DNA from: Fidelibacterota bacterium
Lineage (GTDB): Bacteria; Pseudomonadota; Alphaproteobacteria; Rhodospirillales; Rhodospirillaceae
Direction of reading: 5' to 3'
Assembly: GCA_947476275.1 (NCBI GenBank)
Contig: CANJPQ010000009.1
Coordinates: 1-64,000, forward strand
Length of the DNA stretch: 64,000 nucleotides
A model generated the notes under the pieces. The model did no database searches. It saw nothing but the letters and a program-made list of their open reading frames with translations, and was not told the DNA's origin. This document shows, in pieces, positions 10,756 to 19,898 of this stretch. Each line of letters begins with the position of its first letter. Position 1 is the first letter of the stretch. The position numbers and the translations under genes are program-made.

Positions 10756-11583
10756 CTAGGTCTGCGCGGCTGCAAGCAACGCAGCGACGTGGTCGTCGGC
10801 AGGGGCGCGCATGAGGGCATCCGGCGCACCGGACTGAACGACTCGGCCTTCGCGCACCACGGCGATGAAGTCCGCAAGGCGCAGCGCCTCATGGGGATCG
10901 TGGGTGATGACAACGACGGTCTTGCGCAGATCACGTTGCAAGCCTTTGAGCTCGTCCTGGACGGCGCGGCGGGTGATCGGGTCCAAGGCTCCGAACGGCT
11001 CGTCCATCAGCAGCACGGGGGCGTCGGTCACTAACGCGCGAGCGAGGCCCACCCGTTGCTTCATGCCGGCAGAAAGCGCCTCGACAGGTTCGCCGGCGAC
11101 CGCGTCGAGGCCGAGGCGGGCCAAGACAGCACGGGCGGCGTCATGCGCGGCAGCGGGCGGCTTGCCGGCGATGCGCAGCGGGAACGCCACGTTCTCTAAG
11201 GCAGAGCGCCGGGGCAGCAGGCCGAAATGCTGAAAGACCATGGCCGCGGAGGTGCGGCGGAAGGCGCGCAGGGCCGCCACATCGAGGGCGGTCACGTCGA
11301 CCTCGCCCACCTGAACACGGCCGGCGAAGGGCGTGACGAGCCGGTTGATGCAGCGGAGCAAGGTCGACTTGCCCGAGCCGGACAAACCCATGACGACGCA
11401 CAGGCTGCCGGCGGGGAGATCGAGGGTCGCGTCCAGCAGACCCGGGACATGGCCGGTCGCGGTGCGGATGGCAGCGATGCTCGCCCCCTCCCGCGCCATC
11501 GCCTGGACGCGCGGCCAGGCGGCGGCGGGCTTAGGTCCGTAAAGAACGGTGATGCCGGAGAGACTGATCGGCGGGCCGCTCAT
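10756..11583 (-). CDS. choV: betaine/choline ABC transporter ATP-binding protein
   Basis: This is the ATPase of a glycine betaine, choline or proline-betaine importer. It shows Walker A (GLSGSGKST), a Q-loop (MVFQHFGLLP), a signature with one change (LSAGMKQRVGLARAL), Walker B (VLLMDEPFGALDP) and the switch histidine (VVITHDP). The N-terminal segment with RTATGHVPGLLDATL is typical of ChoV/ProV. At 275 aa it lacks the C-terminal CBS pair of longer ProV proteins, so osmotic sensing through CBS domains is unlikely. Its ATG overlaps the permease stop (ATGA). The symbol follows the gene order, which resembles choXWV; the exact substrate is not proven. Confidence 0.85.
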   Translation of the reverse strand: MSGPPISLSGITVLYGPKPAAAWPRVQAMAREGASIAAIRTATGHVPGLLDATLDLPAGSLCVVMGLSGSGKSTLLRCINRLVTPFAGRVQVGEVDVTALDVAALRAFRRTSAAMVFQHFGLLPRRSALENVAFPLRIAGKPPAAAHDAARAVLARLGLDAVAGEPVEALSAGMKQRVGLARALVTDAPVLLMDEPFGALDPITRRAVQDELKGLQRDLRKTVVVITHDPHEALRLADFIAVVREGRVVQSGAPDALMRAPADDHVAALLAAAQT

Positions 11584-12431
11584 TTTGATCCGGCGCTGAC
11601 GGCGCGGACGGTGGCCTGGGTCAGGCGGTCGAGCAGGATCGCGAGCACGACAATGCCGAGCCCGGCCACCAGGGCGCGGCCGGTGTCGAGGCGCTGGATG
11701 CCGAGCAGCACCTGCTCGCCCAAGCCGCGCGCGCCGATCATGGCGGCGACCACCACCATCGACAGCGCCATCATGCAGGCCTGGTTGAGGCCCGCGAGGA
11801 TCGACGGGAGCGCAAGCGGCAGTTCCACCCAGAACAGCTTCTGCGTTGGCGTCGCGCCGAAGGCGTCCGCCGCTTCCACCGCGTCCGGGTCCGCGTGACG
11901 CAAGCCGAGGTCCGTGAGCCGGATGATCGGCGGCAACGCGTAAATCACCGTGGCGAGCAGTGCAGGCACCTTGCCGAGACCGAACAGCAGCAGCGCCGGC
12001 ACGAGATAGACGAACGACGGCAAGGTCTGCATCGCATCGAGCACCGGCAGCGTGAAAGCGCGCAGGCGGTTATGCCGCGCCAACAGCACGCCGAGAGGCA
12101 AGCCCACGATCACGGCGACGATGAGGGCTGCGATCATGAGGGCGAGTGTCTGCATGGCGGCATCCCACAGGCCCAGCACGCCGAGCAGGAAGGTCGCGGC
12201 GGCGAGCGTCACTGTCGGCGCGAAGCGGCGCGTGAGCGCGAAAACCAGGGCGGCGATCACCAGAATCACGAGCCACCACGGCGCACCGCGCAGGGCGGAC
12301 TCCAACAGCAGCAGCACGCCCAGCACATGCTTGCTGGCTTCCTTGAAGCCGTCGCCGGATTGAGCGACAAAATTCTCAAGCGCGGCGGTCACCGGAGTTG
12401 CGATGTCGATGATCAGGCTTTCCGGAAACAT
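11580..12431 (-). CDS. choW: betaine/choline ABC transporter permease
   Basis: This 283-aa inner-membrane permease has about six to seven hydrophobic segments and the binding-protein-dependent transport signature around EAADAFGATPTQKLFWVELP, the EAA loop that contacts the ATPase. The sequence from LPVLDAMQTLPSFVYLVPAL is characteristic of ProW/ChoW/OpuAB. The start at 12431 has GGAG 5 nt upstream. A longer frame is open to 13172 but that stretch is the antisense-frame shadow of choX. It sits 8 nt behind choX and overlaps choV by 4 nt. Confidence 0.9.
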   Translation of the reverse strand: MFPESLIIDIATPVTAALENFVAQSGDGFKEASKHVLGVLLLLESALRGAPWWLVILVIAALVFALTRRFAPTVTLAAATFLLGVLGLWDAAMQTLALMIAALIVAVIVGLPLGVLLARHNRLRAFTLPVLDAMQTLPSFVYLVPALLLFGLGKVPALLATVIYALPPIIRLTDLGLRHADPDAVEAADAFGATPTQKLFWVELPLALPSILAGLNQACMMALSMVVVAAMIGARGLGEQVLLGIQRLDTGRALVAGLGIVVLAILLDRLTQATVRAVSAGSK

Positions 12432-12439
12432 GTGCGCTC

Positions 12440-13513
12440 CTACTTCGCCGCTTCGATGTTCGCGGCGATCTCCGCCGGCACCCAGGCGTGCCAGACGTCG
12501 GGATGCTTCTTCAGGAAATCGCGTGCGGCGATCTTGGCGTCGCTTTTGTTGTCCTGCATCACGCCGAGTGCTTCGTTGATCTGCGCCGAGGTGGTGCGAT
12601 AGGCGCGCAGGAACTTCACTGTCTCCAGCGCCTTGTCGATGAATTTGGCATTCGCGCCGATGGCGACGGCGACCTTGGGATAGGCCACAGCGCGTGGATA
12701 CTTCGGATCGGTCGAGAGGCCGTGCCAGTCCGCCTCGTTCCACGCCGGTTCTTCGAGCGCGACGAGATCGTATTTGCCGAGCACCCAGGTCGGGCCCCAG
12801 TAGTAAGCGACGATCGGTTCTTTGCGCAGCATCGCGCCGGCGATGGCGGCGGCCAGGGCCGCACCGGTGCCGGGACGGAAATTGGTGAAGTCCTTCTCCA
12901 GGCCGTAGGTGCGCAGCTTGGCGGTGTTCACGACTTCGCAGTTCCAACCCGACGGGCAATTGTAGAAGCGGCCTTTGACCGGTTCCTCCGCGTCTTTGAA
13001 CAGCGCCTTGAAGCGCGGCAGATCGCTGACGCGTTTCAGCTCCGGGTTCGCCTGTTGCAGCGTGCGCGGGATGTACCAGGCCTGGATCGCATCGTCGAAG
13101 TTGATGCCGAGTTCCTTCACCTGCCCGCGCGTTTCGGCTTTCGTCCAAACTTCCGTGACGTTGTCCTTCCAAATCTCCATGGCGACATCGATGTCGCCCT
13201 GCGCCATCGCCTGCACCAGCGGGATGGTGGAGCCGACGACCACGTCAGTCTTGCAGCCGTAGCCGGCCTCAAGGATGCGCTGCGCCACGGCGGTGTGGAA
13301 TTGGGCGGAATCCCAATCGAGCCCTGCGAACACGATGGGCCGCGACAATTCGCAGGCGAACGACGGCGCGGCGCACAGGAACAGGAGGCCGAACGCGCGA
13401 GCTAACGCGCGAAACGACTCGCCAATACGCCCTTTTGCGCGCCCGGTTTCGCGCGTTTTATCGCGCGAAATACGCGCGAAAATTTTCCGGCTGAGACTGT
13501 GGCGCTTGGACAC
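12440..13513 (-). CDS. choX: betaine/choline ABC transporter substrate-binding protein
   Basis: This periplasmic OpuAC-family protein captures quaternary ammonium compounds. Typical stretches are PIVFAGLDWDSAQFHTAVA, VGSTIPLVQAMAQGDIDVAMEIW and AYYWGPTWVLGKYDLV, which supply aromatic residues of the binding box. A hydrophobic signal (ARAFGLLFLCAAPSFA) is preceded by an unusually long basic stretch. The GTG at 13513 has AAGGG 8 nt upstream; another GTG lies at 13522 and there is no ATG before the signal. The first 25 or so codons lie in a repeat that recurs near 41721, so the true start is uncertain. First gene of the importer operon. Confidence 0.85.
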   Translation of the reverse strand: MSKRHSLSRKIFARISRDKTRETGRAKGRIGESFRALARAFGLLFLCAAPSFACELSRPIVFAGLDWDSAQFHTAVAQRILEAGYGCKTDVVVGSTIPLVQAMAQGDIDVAMEIWKDNVTEVWTKAETRGQVKELGINFDDAIQAWYIPRTLQQANPELKRVSDLPRFKALFKDAEEPVKGRFYNCPSGWNCEVVNTAKLRTYGLEKDFTNFRPGTGAALAAAIAGAMLRKEPIVAYYWGPTWVLGKYDLVALEEPAWNEADWHGLSTDPKYPRAVAYPKVAVAIGANAKFIDKALETVKFLRAYRTTSAQINEALGVMQDNKSDAKIAARDFLKKHPDVWHAWVPAEIAANIEAAK

Positions 13514-13525
13514 GGCGATCACCCT
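13452..13525. repeat. dispersed repeat, copy A
   Basis: The core CGCGTTTTATCGCGCGAAAT continues ACGCGCGAAAATTTT and recurs with few changes at 41721; about 55-60 nt further both copies carry GGACACRGCGAT. The core contains an arm pair TTTCGCGCG/CGCGCGAAA. In this copy it covers the start region of choX. Function unknown. Confidence 0.5.
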
Positions 13526-13591
13526 TCAAAAGCAACCGACCACGGTACAGCCGCTTCGGCCATCCGTCAAAAAACGGTCTGTGCAGTTTTT

Positions 13592-13617
13592 GGGCAGGGA
13601 CGCGTGAGTCCCCGCCC
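13592..13617 (-). terminator. hairpin downstream of phaB
   Basis: GGGCGGGGAC and GTCCCTGCCC form a 10-bp stem (one G-U pair on the minus strand) directly after the phaB stop. A T6 run lies about 20 nt further on rather than at the stem base, so this is only a possible terminator. Confidence 0.4.
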
Positions 13618-14343
13618 TCAGTACATATGCTGGCCGCCGTTGATGGACAGCGTCGAGCCGGTGATGAAATCCGCCTCGTCGGCAGTGAGGAACAACACGC
13701 CGCGCGCAATGTCTTCCGCGCGGCCGAGACGGCCCATCGGAATTTTGGCAATGATCTTCTCGAGCACCGCCGGCGGAACCGCGCGCACCATGTCCGTATC
13801 GACATAGCCGGGCGCGATTGCGTTCACGGTGATGCCCTTGCCCGCGCCTTCCTGGGCGAGTGCCTTGGTGAAGCCGTGGATACCGGACTTGGCTGCGGCG
13901 TAGTTCACCTGGCCGTACTGGCCCATCTGGCCGTTGATGGAGCCGACATTGACGATGCGACCGAAGCTGCGCGCGCGCATGCTGTCGATGACGGCGCGGG
14001 ACATGTTGAAGCACGAGCCCAGGTTGGTGACGATCACCGCATCCCAGCTTTCGCGATCCATCTTGTGGAGTGTGCCGTCGCGGGTGATACCGGCGTTGTT
14101 GACCAGGATGTCGATCGGGCCGAGATCCTTGGTGATCCGGGCTACCGCGTCTTGGACGGCGGGGAAATCGCCGACGTCGAACTTGTAGTGCGGAATCTCG
14201 GTTTCGGCGGTGAAGGCGCGCGCGGCGTCATCGTTGCCGTTGTAGTTCGCAGCGACCGTGCGACCGGCGTTCTTCAAGGCGATGGCAATCGCCTTGCCTA
14301 TCCCCCGGGTTCCCCCGGTGACTAGAGCTACACGTTGCGACAT
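13618..14343 (-). CDS. phaB: acetoacetyl-CoA reductase
   Basis: This short-chain dehydrogenase reduces acetoacetyl-CoA to (R)-3-hydroxybutyryl-CoA with NADPH, the second step of polyhydroxybutyrate synthesis. The 241-aa protein has the nucleotide motif TGGTRGIG (residues 9-16), NNAG, the catalytic Ser135, Tyr148 and Lys152 (YAAAKSG), and the PhaB-like segment SINGQMGQYGQVNYAAAKSG. A GGGAGGAGG ribosome binding site precedes the ATG. It follows phaA and phaC on the same strand. The sequence is FabG-related but the context makes PhaB the better call. Confidence 0.93.
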   Translation of the reverse strand: MSQRVALVTGGTRGIGKAIAIALKNAGRTVAANYNGNDDAARAFTAETEIPHYKFDVGDFPAVQDAVARITKDLGPIDILVNNAGITRDGTLHKMDRESWDAVIVTNLGSCFNMSRAVIDSMRARSFGRIVNVGSINGQMGQYGQVNYAAAKSGIHGFTKALAQEGAGKGITVNAIAPGYVDTDMVRAVPPAVLEKIIAKIPMGRLGRAEDIARGVLFLTADEADFITGSTLSINGGQHMY

Positions 14344-14437
14344 CGTGTGTCCTCCTCCCGGTGAAATGAGTCACCAGGATAGGACGGACGCAGCGAAGAA
14401 TTAAAGGGCCTGCAAGACCACGAACCGATTGGAGCGT

Positions 14438-15613
14438 TTAGAGGGCTTCCACACACAGCGCGATACCCATTCCGCCGCCGATGCACAACGTGGCGAGGCC
14501 TTTCTTGCCGCCGCGCTTCTGCAGTTCATGCAGGAGCGTGACGAGCACGCGGCAGCCCGAAGCACCGATCGGGTGACCAAGAGCAATCGCACCACCGTTG
14601 ACGTTCACTTTCGCGGGATCGAACCCAAGGTCTTTGCACACCGCGAGGGACTGCGCGGCGAAGGCTTCGTTCGCTTCGATCAGGTCGAGGTCGTCCACGC
14701 TCCAACCGGCCTTTTCAAGCGCGCGGCGGGAAGCCGGGATCGGACCCGTGCCCATGATGGCCGGGTCGACGCCAGCTTGCGCCCAGGCGGCAATGCGCGC
14801 CAGAGGCTTCAGGCCGCGGGCCGCGGCTTCGGCTTCGGTCATCAGCGTGACGGCGGCGGCGCCATCGTTGAGGCCCGAGGCGTTGCCGGCGGTGACAGTG
14901 CCGTCCTTGGAGAAGGCGGGCTTGAGTTTGGCGAGCACCTCGGCGGTGGTGCCGGCGCGGGGATATTCGTCGGCGTCGAAGGACTTCTGTTCGCGTTTCA
15001 CGGTAATCGTGACCGGCACGATCTCATCCTTGAAGCGCCCGGCCTTGATCGCGGCTTCCGCTTTGGCCTGGGACCCGGCGGCGAATTCGTCCTGGGCATT
15101 GCGGGTGAGCTGCCATTTCTCCGCGATATTCTCGGCCGTCGTGCCCATGTGGTAGCCATTGAAGGCATCCCACAGACCGTCCTTGATCATGGTATCGACG
15201 AGCGACCCGTCACCCATCTTAATGCCGTTGCGCAGCTGCGCGGCATGGACGGACTGGCTCATGCTTTCCTGCCCGCCCGCGACGACGATCTTGGAATCGC
15301 CGGCGAGTATGGCTTGGGCGCCCATGGCGACGGCTTTCAAGCCCGAGCCGCAGACCATGTTGATGGTCATGGCCGGCACTTCTTTCGGGACGCCGGCCTT
15401 CATCGACGCCTGACGCGCCGGGTTCTGACCGCAGGCCGCCGCCAGCACCTGGCCCATCACCACATCCGACACGTCGGCTGGATTGATCTGCGCGCGCTTG
15501 AGCGCTTCGGCGATCACGACCGTGCCGAGGTCCATGGCGGTGAGCCCGGACAGCGCGCCGCCGAAGGAACCGATCGGCGTGCGGGTCGCGGACGTGATAA
15601 CGACGTTGGTCAT
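14438..15613 (-). CDS. phaA: acetyl-CoA acetyltransferase (beta-ketothiolase)
   Basis: This 391-aa thiolase condenses two acetyl-CoA into acetoacetyl-CoA, feeding PhaB. The nucleophile is Cys88 ([11 protein letters not shown]); the C-terminal catalytic His ([14 protein letters not shown]) and Cys (LCIGGGMG) are intact. The start at 15613 has AAGGAGG 5 nt upstream; the frame is open to 15679 but without a better site. It lies between phaC and phaB, giving the usual phaCAB order. Confidence 0.94.
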   Translation of the reverse strand: MTNVVITSATRTPIGSFGGALSGLTAMDLGTVVIAEALKRAQINPADVSDVVMGQVLAAACGQNPARQASMKAGVPKEVPAMTINMVCGSGLKAVAMGAQAILAGDSKIVVAGGQESMSQSVHAAQLRNGIKMGDGSLVDTMIKDGLWDAFNGYHMGTTAENIAEKWQLTRNAQDEFAAGSQAKAEAAIKAGRFKDEIVPVTITVKREQKSFDADEYPRAGTTAEVLAKLKPAFSKDGTVTAGNASGLNDGAAAVTLMTEAEAAARGLKPLARIAAWAQAGVDPAIMGTGPIPASRRALEKAGWSVDDLDLIEANEAFAAQSLAVCKDLGFDPAKVNVNGGAIALGHPIGASGCRVLVTLLHELQKRGGKKGLATLCIGGGMGIALCVEAL

Positions 15614-15691
15614 GGCGGCCTCCTTAGAATTGGTGCCGAGGGTTTTAGGCTTGCCGACCGGCCCGAGCAAGACCGCCAATGCAGTGCAGCA

Positions 15692-16708
15692 TTAGCGGTT
15701 TTGCAACCACCGCACGACAGGGGCAAAGGTGACCTTGGGCGCGCCGCCGCCGGCCATCATCCCGATATGTCCGAGAGGCACTTGAATTGCCTCGGCATTC
15801 GGCAATGCGTCGGCCAAGGCCGCGGCCGAGCGCGGTGGCACGATGCGGTCCTGTGACGGAATCATAACAAGCGCGGGTACCGCGACTTTCGCCGGATCGA
15901 TCACGGTGTCGCCGACGCGCCACTGTTTCAGGAGCGGCGCATTGGCGCCGTACCACTCAAAAAGACACTGCCGCGCCACACCCGCGCTCAAGGGCACACC
16001 GTCGTTGAGCCAGTCTTCCAGCGCGACAAAACGCTTCGCTTCTTCCGAAGCCGGCGCCAAATCGGCGAAGGCGCGGAACTTGCGCCCCACCAGCGACGGA
16101 TCGAGCGACGCGAACAACGCCTGCAAAAGATCCACGGGCGCGCCGTTGTTGGCGGCGAGCATCATCTCCAACAGCGGACGCATATTGGTCATCATCGCGC
16201 GCGACGGCGCATTGTCGGCGTGGAAGTCCCATGGGGCTGCGAGCAGGATCAGCCCGGCGACGTGGGAGGGCGCCAGCACCGCCGGCGCCATCGACAACGT
16301 GCCGCCAAGACAGTAGCCGGCGAGATGCACCGGAGCCCTCTCGCGCATCGCCACCGCGTGCAGGGCGGGCAACAGCACGCGCGCGATATAGGCGCCGACG
16401 TCGTAAGTGAGTTCCTCGGGCCCGGGCGTGCCCCAGTCGAGCAGGTAGGTGGCGATATCTTCCTGGGCGAGCGCGCGCAGGAAACTGCGATCGGGCGACA
16501 GGTCGAGCACCGTGGCGCGATTGACCAAAGACGGCACCACCAGGACCGGCGTCTTGGTGCCGCCGTAGAAACGCAAACTGGCGGCGCCTTGGGTCCAGAC
16601 CGGCGCGGGCGGCGTCGGGCGGTTCGGGATCGGCGCATCCTGGTAGCGCGCGACGCCGCGCACGAAACCTTCGATGCGCGCCTTGGCCGCCACAGCGACC
16701 GCATTCAC
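15692..16708 (-). CDS. phaC: polyhydroxyalkanoate synthase, class III-like catalytic subunit
   Basis: PHA synthase polymerises (R)-3-hydroxyacyl-CoA into storage polyester on granules. The lipase-like box GYCLGGT carries the catalytic Cys; PVLVVPSLVNRATVLDL, YLLDWGTPGPEE, the Asp region (MIPSQDRIVPP) and the His (GHIGMMAGG) match the class III PhaC fold. The start is uncertain: the frame is open to 16987 but overlaps the last 245 nt of the phaE-like gene, whose coiled-coil frame looks genuine. The GTG at 16708 gives 338 aa, close to the class III length of about 355; ATG codons at 16954 and 16939 are alternatives. No clear ribosome binding site was found, so translation may be coupled to the upstream gene. 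Confidence 0.82.
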   Translation of the reverse strand: MNAVAVAAKARIEGFVRGVARYQDAPIPNRPTPPAPVWTQGAASLRFYGGTKTPVLVVPSLVNRATVLDLSPDRSFLRALAQEDIATYLLDWGTPGPEELTYDVGAYIARVLLPALHAVAMRERAPVHLAGYCLGGTLSMAPAVLAPSHVAGLILLAAPWDFHADNAPSRAMMTNMRPLLEMMLAANNGAPVDLLQALFASLDPSLVGRKFRAFADLAPASEEAKRFVALEDWLNDGVPLSAGVARQCLFEWYGANAPLLKQWRVGDTVIDPAKVAVPALVMIPSQDRIVPPRSAAALADALPNAEAIQVPLGHIGMMAGGGAPKVTFAPVVRWLQNR

Positions 16709-16742
16709 AAGCTGAACAGGATCGAGCTGCGCCGCGTCGGCG

Positions 16743-17168
16743 TCAGGGTGGCTTTCGCGCAGGGCGCGGCTTAGGAGGTCCAGGGCGGGAAGGCCCAGGG
16801 GGGGGAGGATTGGCAGCGGCAGCTTCGAGTTCCGCAATCCGGCGCTCGAGAACGTCAATGCGGCGAAGGAGAGCTGCGTGATCCAGGCCTCCACTGCCAG
16901 ATGGAGCGGCAGCGGTCGCGGACCCAGGCGTAAAGGCATTGGGCGTGGAAGCATCGGGGAAGTTCCCCATAAAGGATGGGCCTGCAAATGGAGCGACCCC
17001 GCCGGCGGCGCCGATCATCTTGCCCCAGGACTCGAACATCGTCGCCAGTGCGGTTGGATCCTGGCCGAGTTTGGCGACCTGTTCCTGCCAGAGCTCCAGG
17101 TAGCGGCCGGCCAGGGCGGCGTAATCAATCGCGCCCGGATCGCCTTTGGGTGCATCTGCAGCATTCAT
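16743..17168 (-). CDS. phaE: compact PhaE-like PHA synthase subunit
   Basis: This 141-aa protein resembles the N-terminal signature of PhaE, the partner of class III PhaC: YLELWQEQVAKLGQDPTAL followed by MFESWGKMIG. A short linker is followed by a coiled coil (LLRRIDVLERRIAELEAAAA, about residues 95-118) and a Pro-rich basic tail. Known PhaE of Allochromatium is about 350 aa, so this form is much shorter. It is upstream of and overlaps the open frame of phaC. The symbol is tentative; a class IV PhaR-type subunit or a phasin-like protein are alternatives. Confidence 0.6.
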   Translation of the reverse strand: MNAADAPKGDPGAIDYAALAGRYLELWQEQVAKLGQDPTALATMFESWGKMIGAAGGVAPFAGPSFMGNFPDASTPNAFTPGSATAAAPSGSGGLDHAALLRRIDVLERRIAELEAAAANPPPPGPSRPGPPKPRPARKPP

Positions 17169-17220
17169 GGTCCAATATAACGCCAAGCGCCGGCCCCGCC
17201 ACCCCGCACCGCCGCATGGC

Positions 17221-17303
17221 GATTTATGCATATCCACGGGCCTGGGATGCACTTTGACAGGGCCCCTTTGTGCATAGCACACTCCCTGCAGGACTAGGGG
17301 AGG
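17221..17303. promoter_or_regulatory. phaE/phaR intergenic control region with TGC/GCA motifs
   Basis: The gap between the divergent phaE and phaR genes holds TATGCATA, GATGCA, the inverted repeat GTGCATAGCAC (17270-17280) and CTGCAG (17286-17291). PhaR repressors are known to bind TGC/GCA-rich sites in such gaps, so autoregulation is likely. A TTGACA sits at 17254-17259, but no good -10 pairs with it. GGGGAGG (17297-17303) is the phaR ribosome binding site. Confidence 0.45.
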
Positions 17304-17312
17304 TGCGGTGCA

Positions 17313-17960
17313 ATGGCGGAACCTGCTGAATCCGGCTCGTCGGCGGTCGTGACGATCAAGAAGTACGCGAACCGACGGCTCTACAACACATCCACCTCCA
17401 GCTACGTCACGCTCGACCACCTCGCCGAAATGGTGAAGCAGGGCGTGGAGTTCGTCGTCACGGACGCAAAAACCGGCGAAGACATCACCCGCTCGGTGCT
17501 GACCCAGATCATCGTTGAGCAGGAGGGCAAAGGGCAGAACCTGCTGCCCATCAAGTTCCTGCGCCAGATCATCGGATTCTATGGCGACTCGCTCGGCGGA
17601 CTGGTGCCGCGGTACCTGGAATCGAGCATGGAGGCCTTCGCCGAGAACGAAACCCACATGCGGCGGATCATGCAGGAGACCTTCAAGGGCCTGTTCCCCA
17701 TGCAGCGCATGGAGGAGATGGGCAAACAGAACATGGCACTGTTTGAAAATGCGATGCGGATGTTTAACCCGTTTGCACAAATGGCCCGGGGCGGACAGGG
17801 CGGCGGTATGGGCGGCCCAAGCGCCGGCAACACGACTTCTGGTTCTGCGTCGAACCCATCAACCCCGGACGCAGCCAAAACCCAGGATATTGATGCGTTG
17901 AAGTCACAGCTGAACCAGATGCAAAGCCAACTGGAGAAGCTGGTGAAAGAGCGCGGTTAG
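17313..17960 (+). CDS. phaR: polyhydroxyalkanoate synthesis repressor PhaR
   Basis: PhaR is a DNA-binding repressor that also binds PHA granules; when polymer forms, it leaves the DNA and phasin genes are induced. The N-terminal PHB accumulation domain is clear (IKKYANRRLYNTSTSSYVTL, about residues 15-34), followed by the PHB_acc domain (FLRQIIGFYGDSLGGLVPRY, ESSMEAFAENE) and a Gly/Ser linker with a C-terminal coiled coil (about 190-213). The start has GGGGAGG 9 nt upstream. It is divergent from the phaE-phaC-phaA-phaB run. Confidence 0.95.
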   Translation: MAEPAESGSSAVVTIKKYANRRLYNTSTSSYVTLDHLAEMVKQGVEFVVTDAKTGEDITRSVLTQIIVEQEGKGQNLLPIKFLRQIIGFYGDSLGGLVPRYLESSMEAFAENETHMRRIMQETFKGLFPMQRMEEMGKQNMALFENAMRMFNPFAQMARGGQGGGMGGPSAGNTTSGSASNPSTPDAAKTQDIDALKSQLNQMQSQLEKLVKERG

Positions 17961-18125
17961 AAACGCTCTATTTTTCGCCGCTTTTAACAATTTAACGGAG
18001 TTGTCGAACAATTTTTTACAAATAACTCCGGGTGTTTGGCAGGGTGATGCCTACAATCCTGAGTGCTTAGCTGATCGTAGCCAACGGTCGGCGAGACAAA
18101 ACTCCAGGTGGGACACCTCAACACA

Positions 18126-18527
18126 ATGGACGCATCGGCCACCCAGCCCGTTAAGAAGGCCGTCCCCGCGAACCGCGCCTCCTCGATCGACCGCCACGTT
18201 GGCACCCGGATCCGTGAGCGCCGCATCATGCTGGGACTGTCCCAGCAGCAGATTGCCGACATGATCGGCGTAACCTACCAGCAGGCGCACAAGTACGAGC
18301 GCGGCATCAACCGCATCTCAGCGGGCCGGCTGTACGAGATCACCCGCGTGCTGAATGTGCCCATCACGTATTTCTTCGAGGGTCTCGACATCACCGAAGA
18401 CGATGAGACCCTGAACCCGCGGCAGCGCATGTGCCTGGAACTGGCGCGCAACTTCGCCAGCATCTCCAACCAGCGCCACCAAGAAGCGCTGAGCCAGCTG
18501 GCCCGCGCACTGGCTGCTCAGCAGTAA
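18126..18527 (+). CDS. XRE-family HTH regulator, PraR-like
   Basis: This 133-aa protein has one HTH_XRE domain (about residues 24-80): IDRHVGTRIRERRIMLGLSQ, DMIGVTYQQAHKYERGINRI, followed by LYEITRVLNVPITYFFEG. This layout matches the PraR group of alphaproteobacteria, linked in rhizobia to stress and quorum or biofilm control. The ATG at 18126 is taken; a GTG at 18108 is possible. A strong hairpin terminator follows at 18577. The 165-bp AT-rich gap after phaR (with CGGAGTT/AACTCCG arms at about 17996-18031) probably carries its promoter. Confidence 0.85.
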   Translation: MDASATQPVKKAVPANRASSIDRHVGTRIRERRIMLGLSQQQIADMIGVTYQQAHKYERGINRISAGRLYEITRVLNVPITYFFEGLDITEDDETLNPRQRMCLELARNFASISNQRHQEALSQLARALAAQQ

Positions 18528-18576
18528 ATCCAGAAATTCAGAGATCTGGCCTTTCCGGGGGGAAAGTGCGCCGGAC

Positions 18577-18618
18577 CATGGGGCGGTATCGGTTCCGCCG
18601 ATCCCGCCCCATGCTTTT
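18577..18618 (+). terminator. intrinsic terminator after the XRE regulator
   Basis: CATGGGGCGG (18577-18586) pairs perfectly with CCGCCCCATG (18604-18613); the loop has a smaller ATCGG/CCGAT stem, and CTTTT follows. The T-run is short, but the stem is very stable. Confidence 0.7.
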
Positions 18619-18761
18619 CTGCACACGCTTTTCTGGAAGTGATTTGACGCGCGTCGATTTTTTGTTTGGTCGCATTTTCTGCGGCAAACCGGCTTCCACT
18701 TCGCCGCAAAATGGTCGGTTTAAGTATGTTGGGAGTCAGTACGTGAGCGTTCTTCCCCGCC

Positions 18762-19898
18762 CTAGCCCGCGCCGGGCACGTCCCATTCTTGCAGCACGTC
18801 TGAATCGCACTCCGCGGGCCTATGGGTTGCAACAGCGGCGTTCCATACAGCCGCGTCGCAAAGACGCCGTAGCGCCCAAACCGCAGCTCCGCGCACGAGC
18901 GCCGAACTGTCTGCCAATAATTCCGAACACACTTCACTAAGCTCAGCCCGGCCGCTGTTGCCGACGGCGATCAGGACATTGCGCACGAAGCGGTCGCGCC
19001 CGATGCGCTTGACCGGTGAGCCGGAAAACTTCGCGCGAAACCCGACATCGTCCAGCCGCGCGAGATCGGCCAAGCGCGGAGACGACAGCTCCGCGCGCGG
19101 CAGAAAGCCGGGCTCGGATGTCGTGACGGCGAACTTGTTCCACGGGCACACCGCCAGACAATCATCGCAGCCGTAGATGCGATTGCCCATGAGCGGGCGC
19201 AGGTCCCGCGGGATCGGGCCTTTGTGTTCAATCGTCAGATACGAGATGCAGCGGCGCGCATCGATCTCGCGTTCGCCGGTAAAAGCATGTGTCGGGCACA
19301 CATCGAGGCAGGCGCGGCAGGAGCCGCAGTGATCCACCTCGGCCTCATCGGGTTCGCAGTCCAGAGTGGTGAACACTTCGCCGAGAAACAGCCAAGAGCC
19401 GAAGTCGCGCGAGACGAGATTGGTGTGCTTGCCCTGCCAGCCGATGCCGGCGGACTGGGCGAGCGGCTTTTCCAGAACCGGCGCGGTGTCCACGAACACC
19501 TTCACCTCCGCGCCGCTTTCGGTGGCGAGCCAAGACGCGAGCCGCTTCAGGCGCTTCTTGATGACGTCGTGATAGTCCTTGTTGCGCGCGTAGACGCTGA
19601 TGGCGGCGCGGTCGGTGTGGCCCTGCAGATCGCGCGGGTCGCTGTCGGGGCCGTAGTTCATGGCCAACACGATGACGGTGCGGGCCGCGGGCCACAGCAC
19701 TTGCGGATCGGCGCGGCGCGCGGCGGTGTCGCTCATCCACGCCATGTCGCCGTGGCGGCCGTCCGACAGAAACGCGGCGAACTGCTGTTTGGCGGCGGCG
19801 CTGGTCTCGGCGCGCGCGAAGCGAACGGCGTCGAAGCCCAACGCCAGGGCGCGGGCGCGAATTTGCTCGCGACTAATCACTCCCATTGTCTTGGGCAT
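18762..19898 (-). CDS. queG: epoxyqueuosine reductase
   Basis: QueG reduces epoxyqueuosine to queuosine in tRNA with a cobalamin and two 4Fe-4S clusters. The two ferredoxin-like clusters are visible ([16 protein letters not shown] and [14 protein letters not shown]), as are [17 protein letters not shown] and the C-terminal HEAT-like helices ([13 protein letters not shown]). The 378-aa length is normal. It overlaps the end of tgt by 26 nt, or 14 if it begins at the second Met (19886). Together with tgt and queA it covers the late steps of queuosine synthesis. Confidence 0.94.
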   Translation of the reverse strand: MPKTMGVISREQIRARALALGFDAVRFARAETSAAAKQQFAAFLSDGRHGDMAWMSDTAARRADPQVLWPAARTVIVLAMNYGPDSDPRDLQGHTDRAAISVYARNKDYHDVIKKRLKRLASWLATESGAEVKVFVDTAPVLEKPLAQSAGIGWQGKHTNLVSRDFGSWLFLGEVFTTLDCEPDEAEVDHCGSCRACLDVCPTHAFTGEREIDARRCISYLTIEHKGPIPRDLRPLMGNRIYGCDDCLAVCPWNKFAVTTSEPGFLPRAELSSPRLADLARLDDVGFRAKFSGSPVKRIGRDRFVRNVLIAVGNSGRAELSEVCSELLADSSALVRGAAVWALRRLCDAAVWNAAVATHRPAECDSDVLQEWDVPGAG

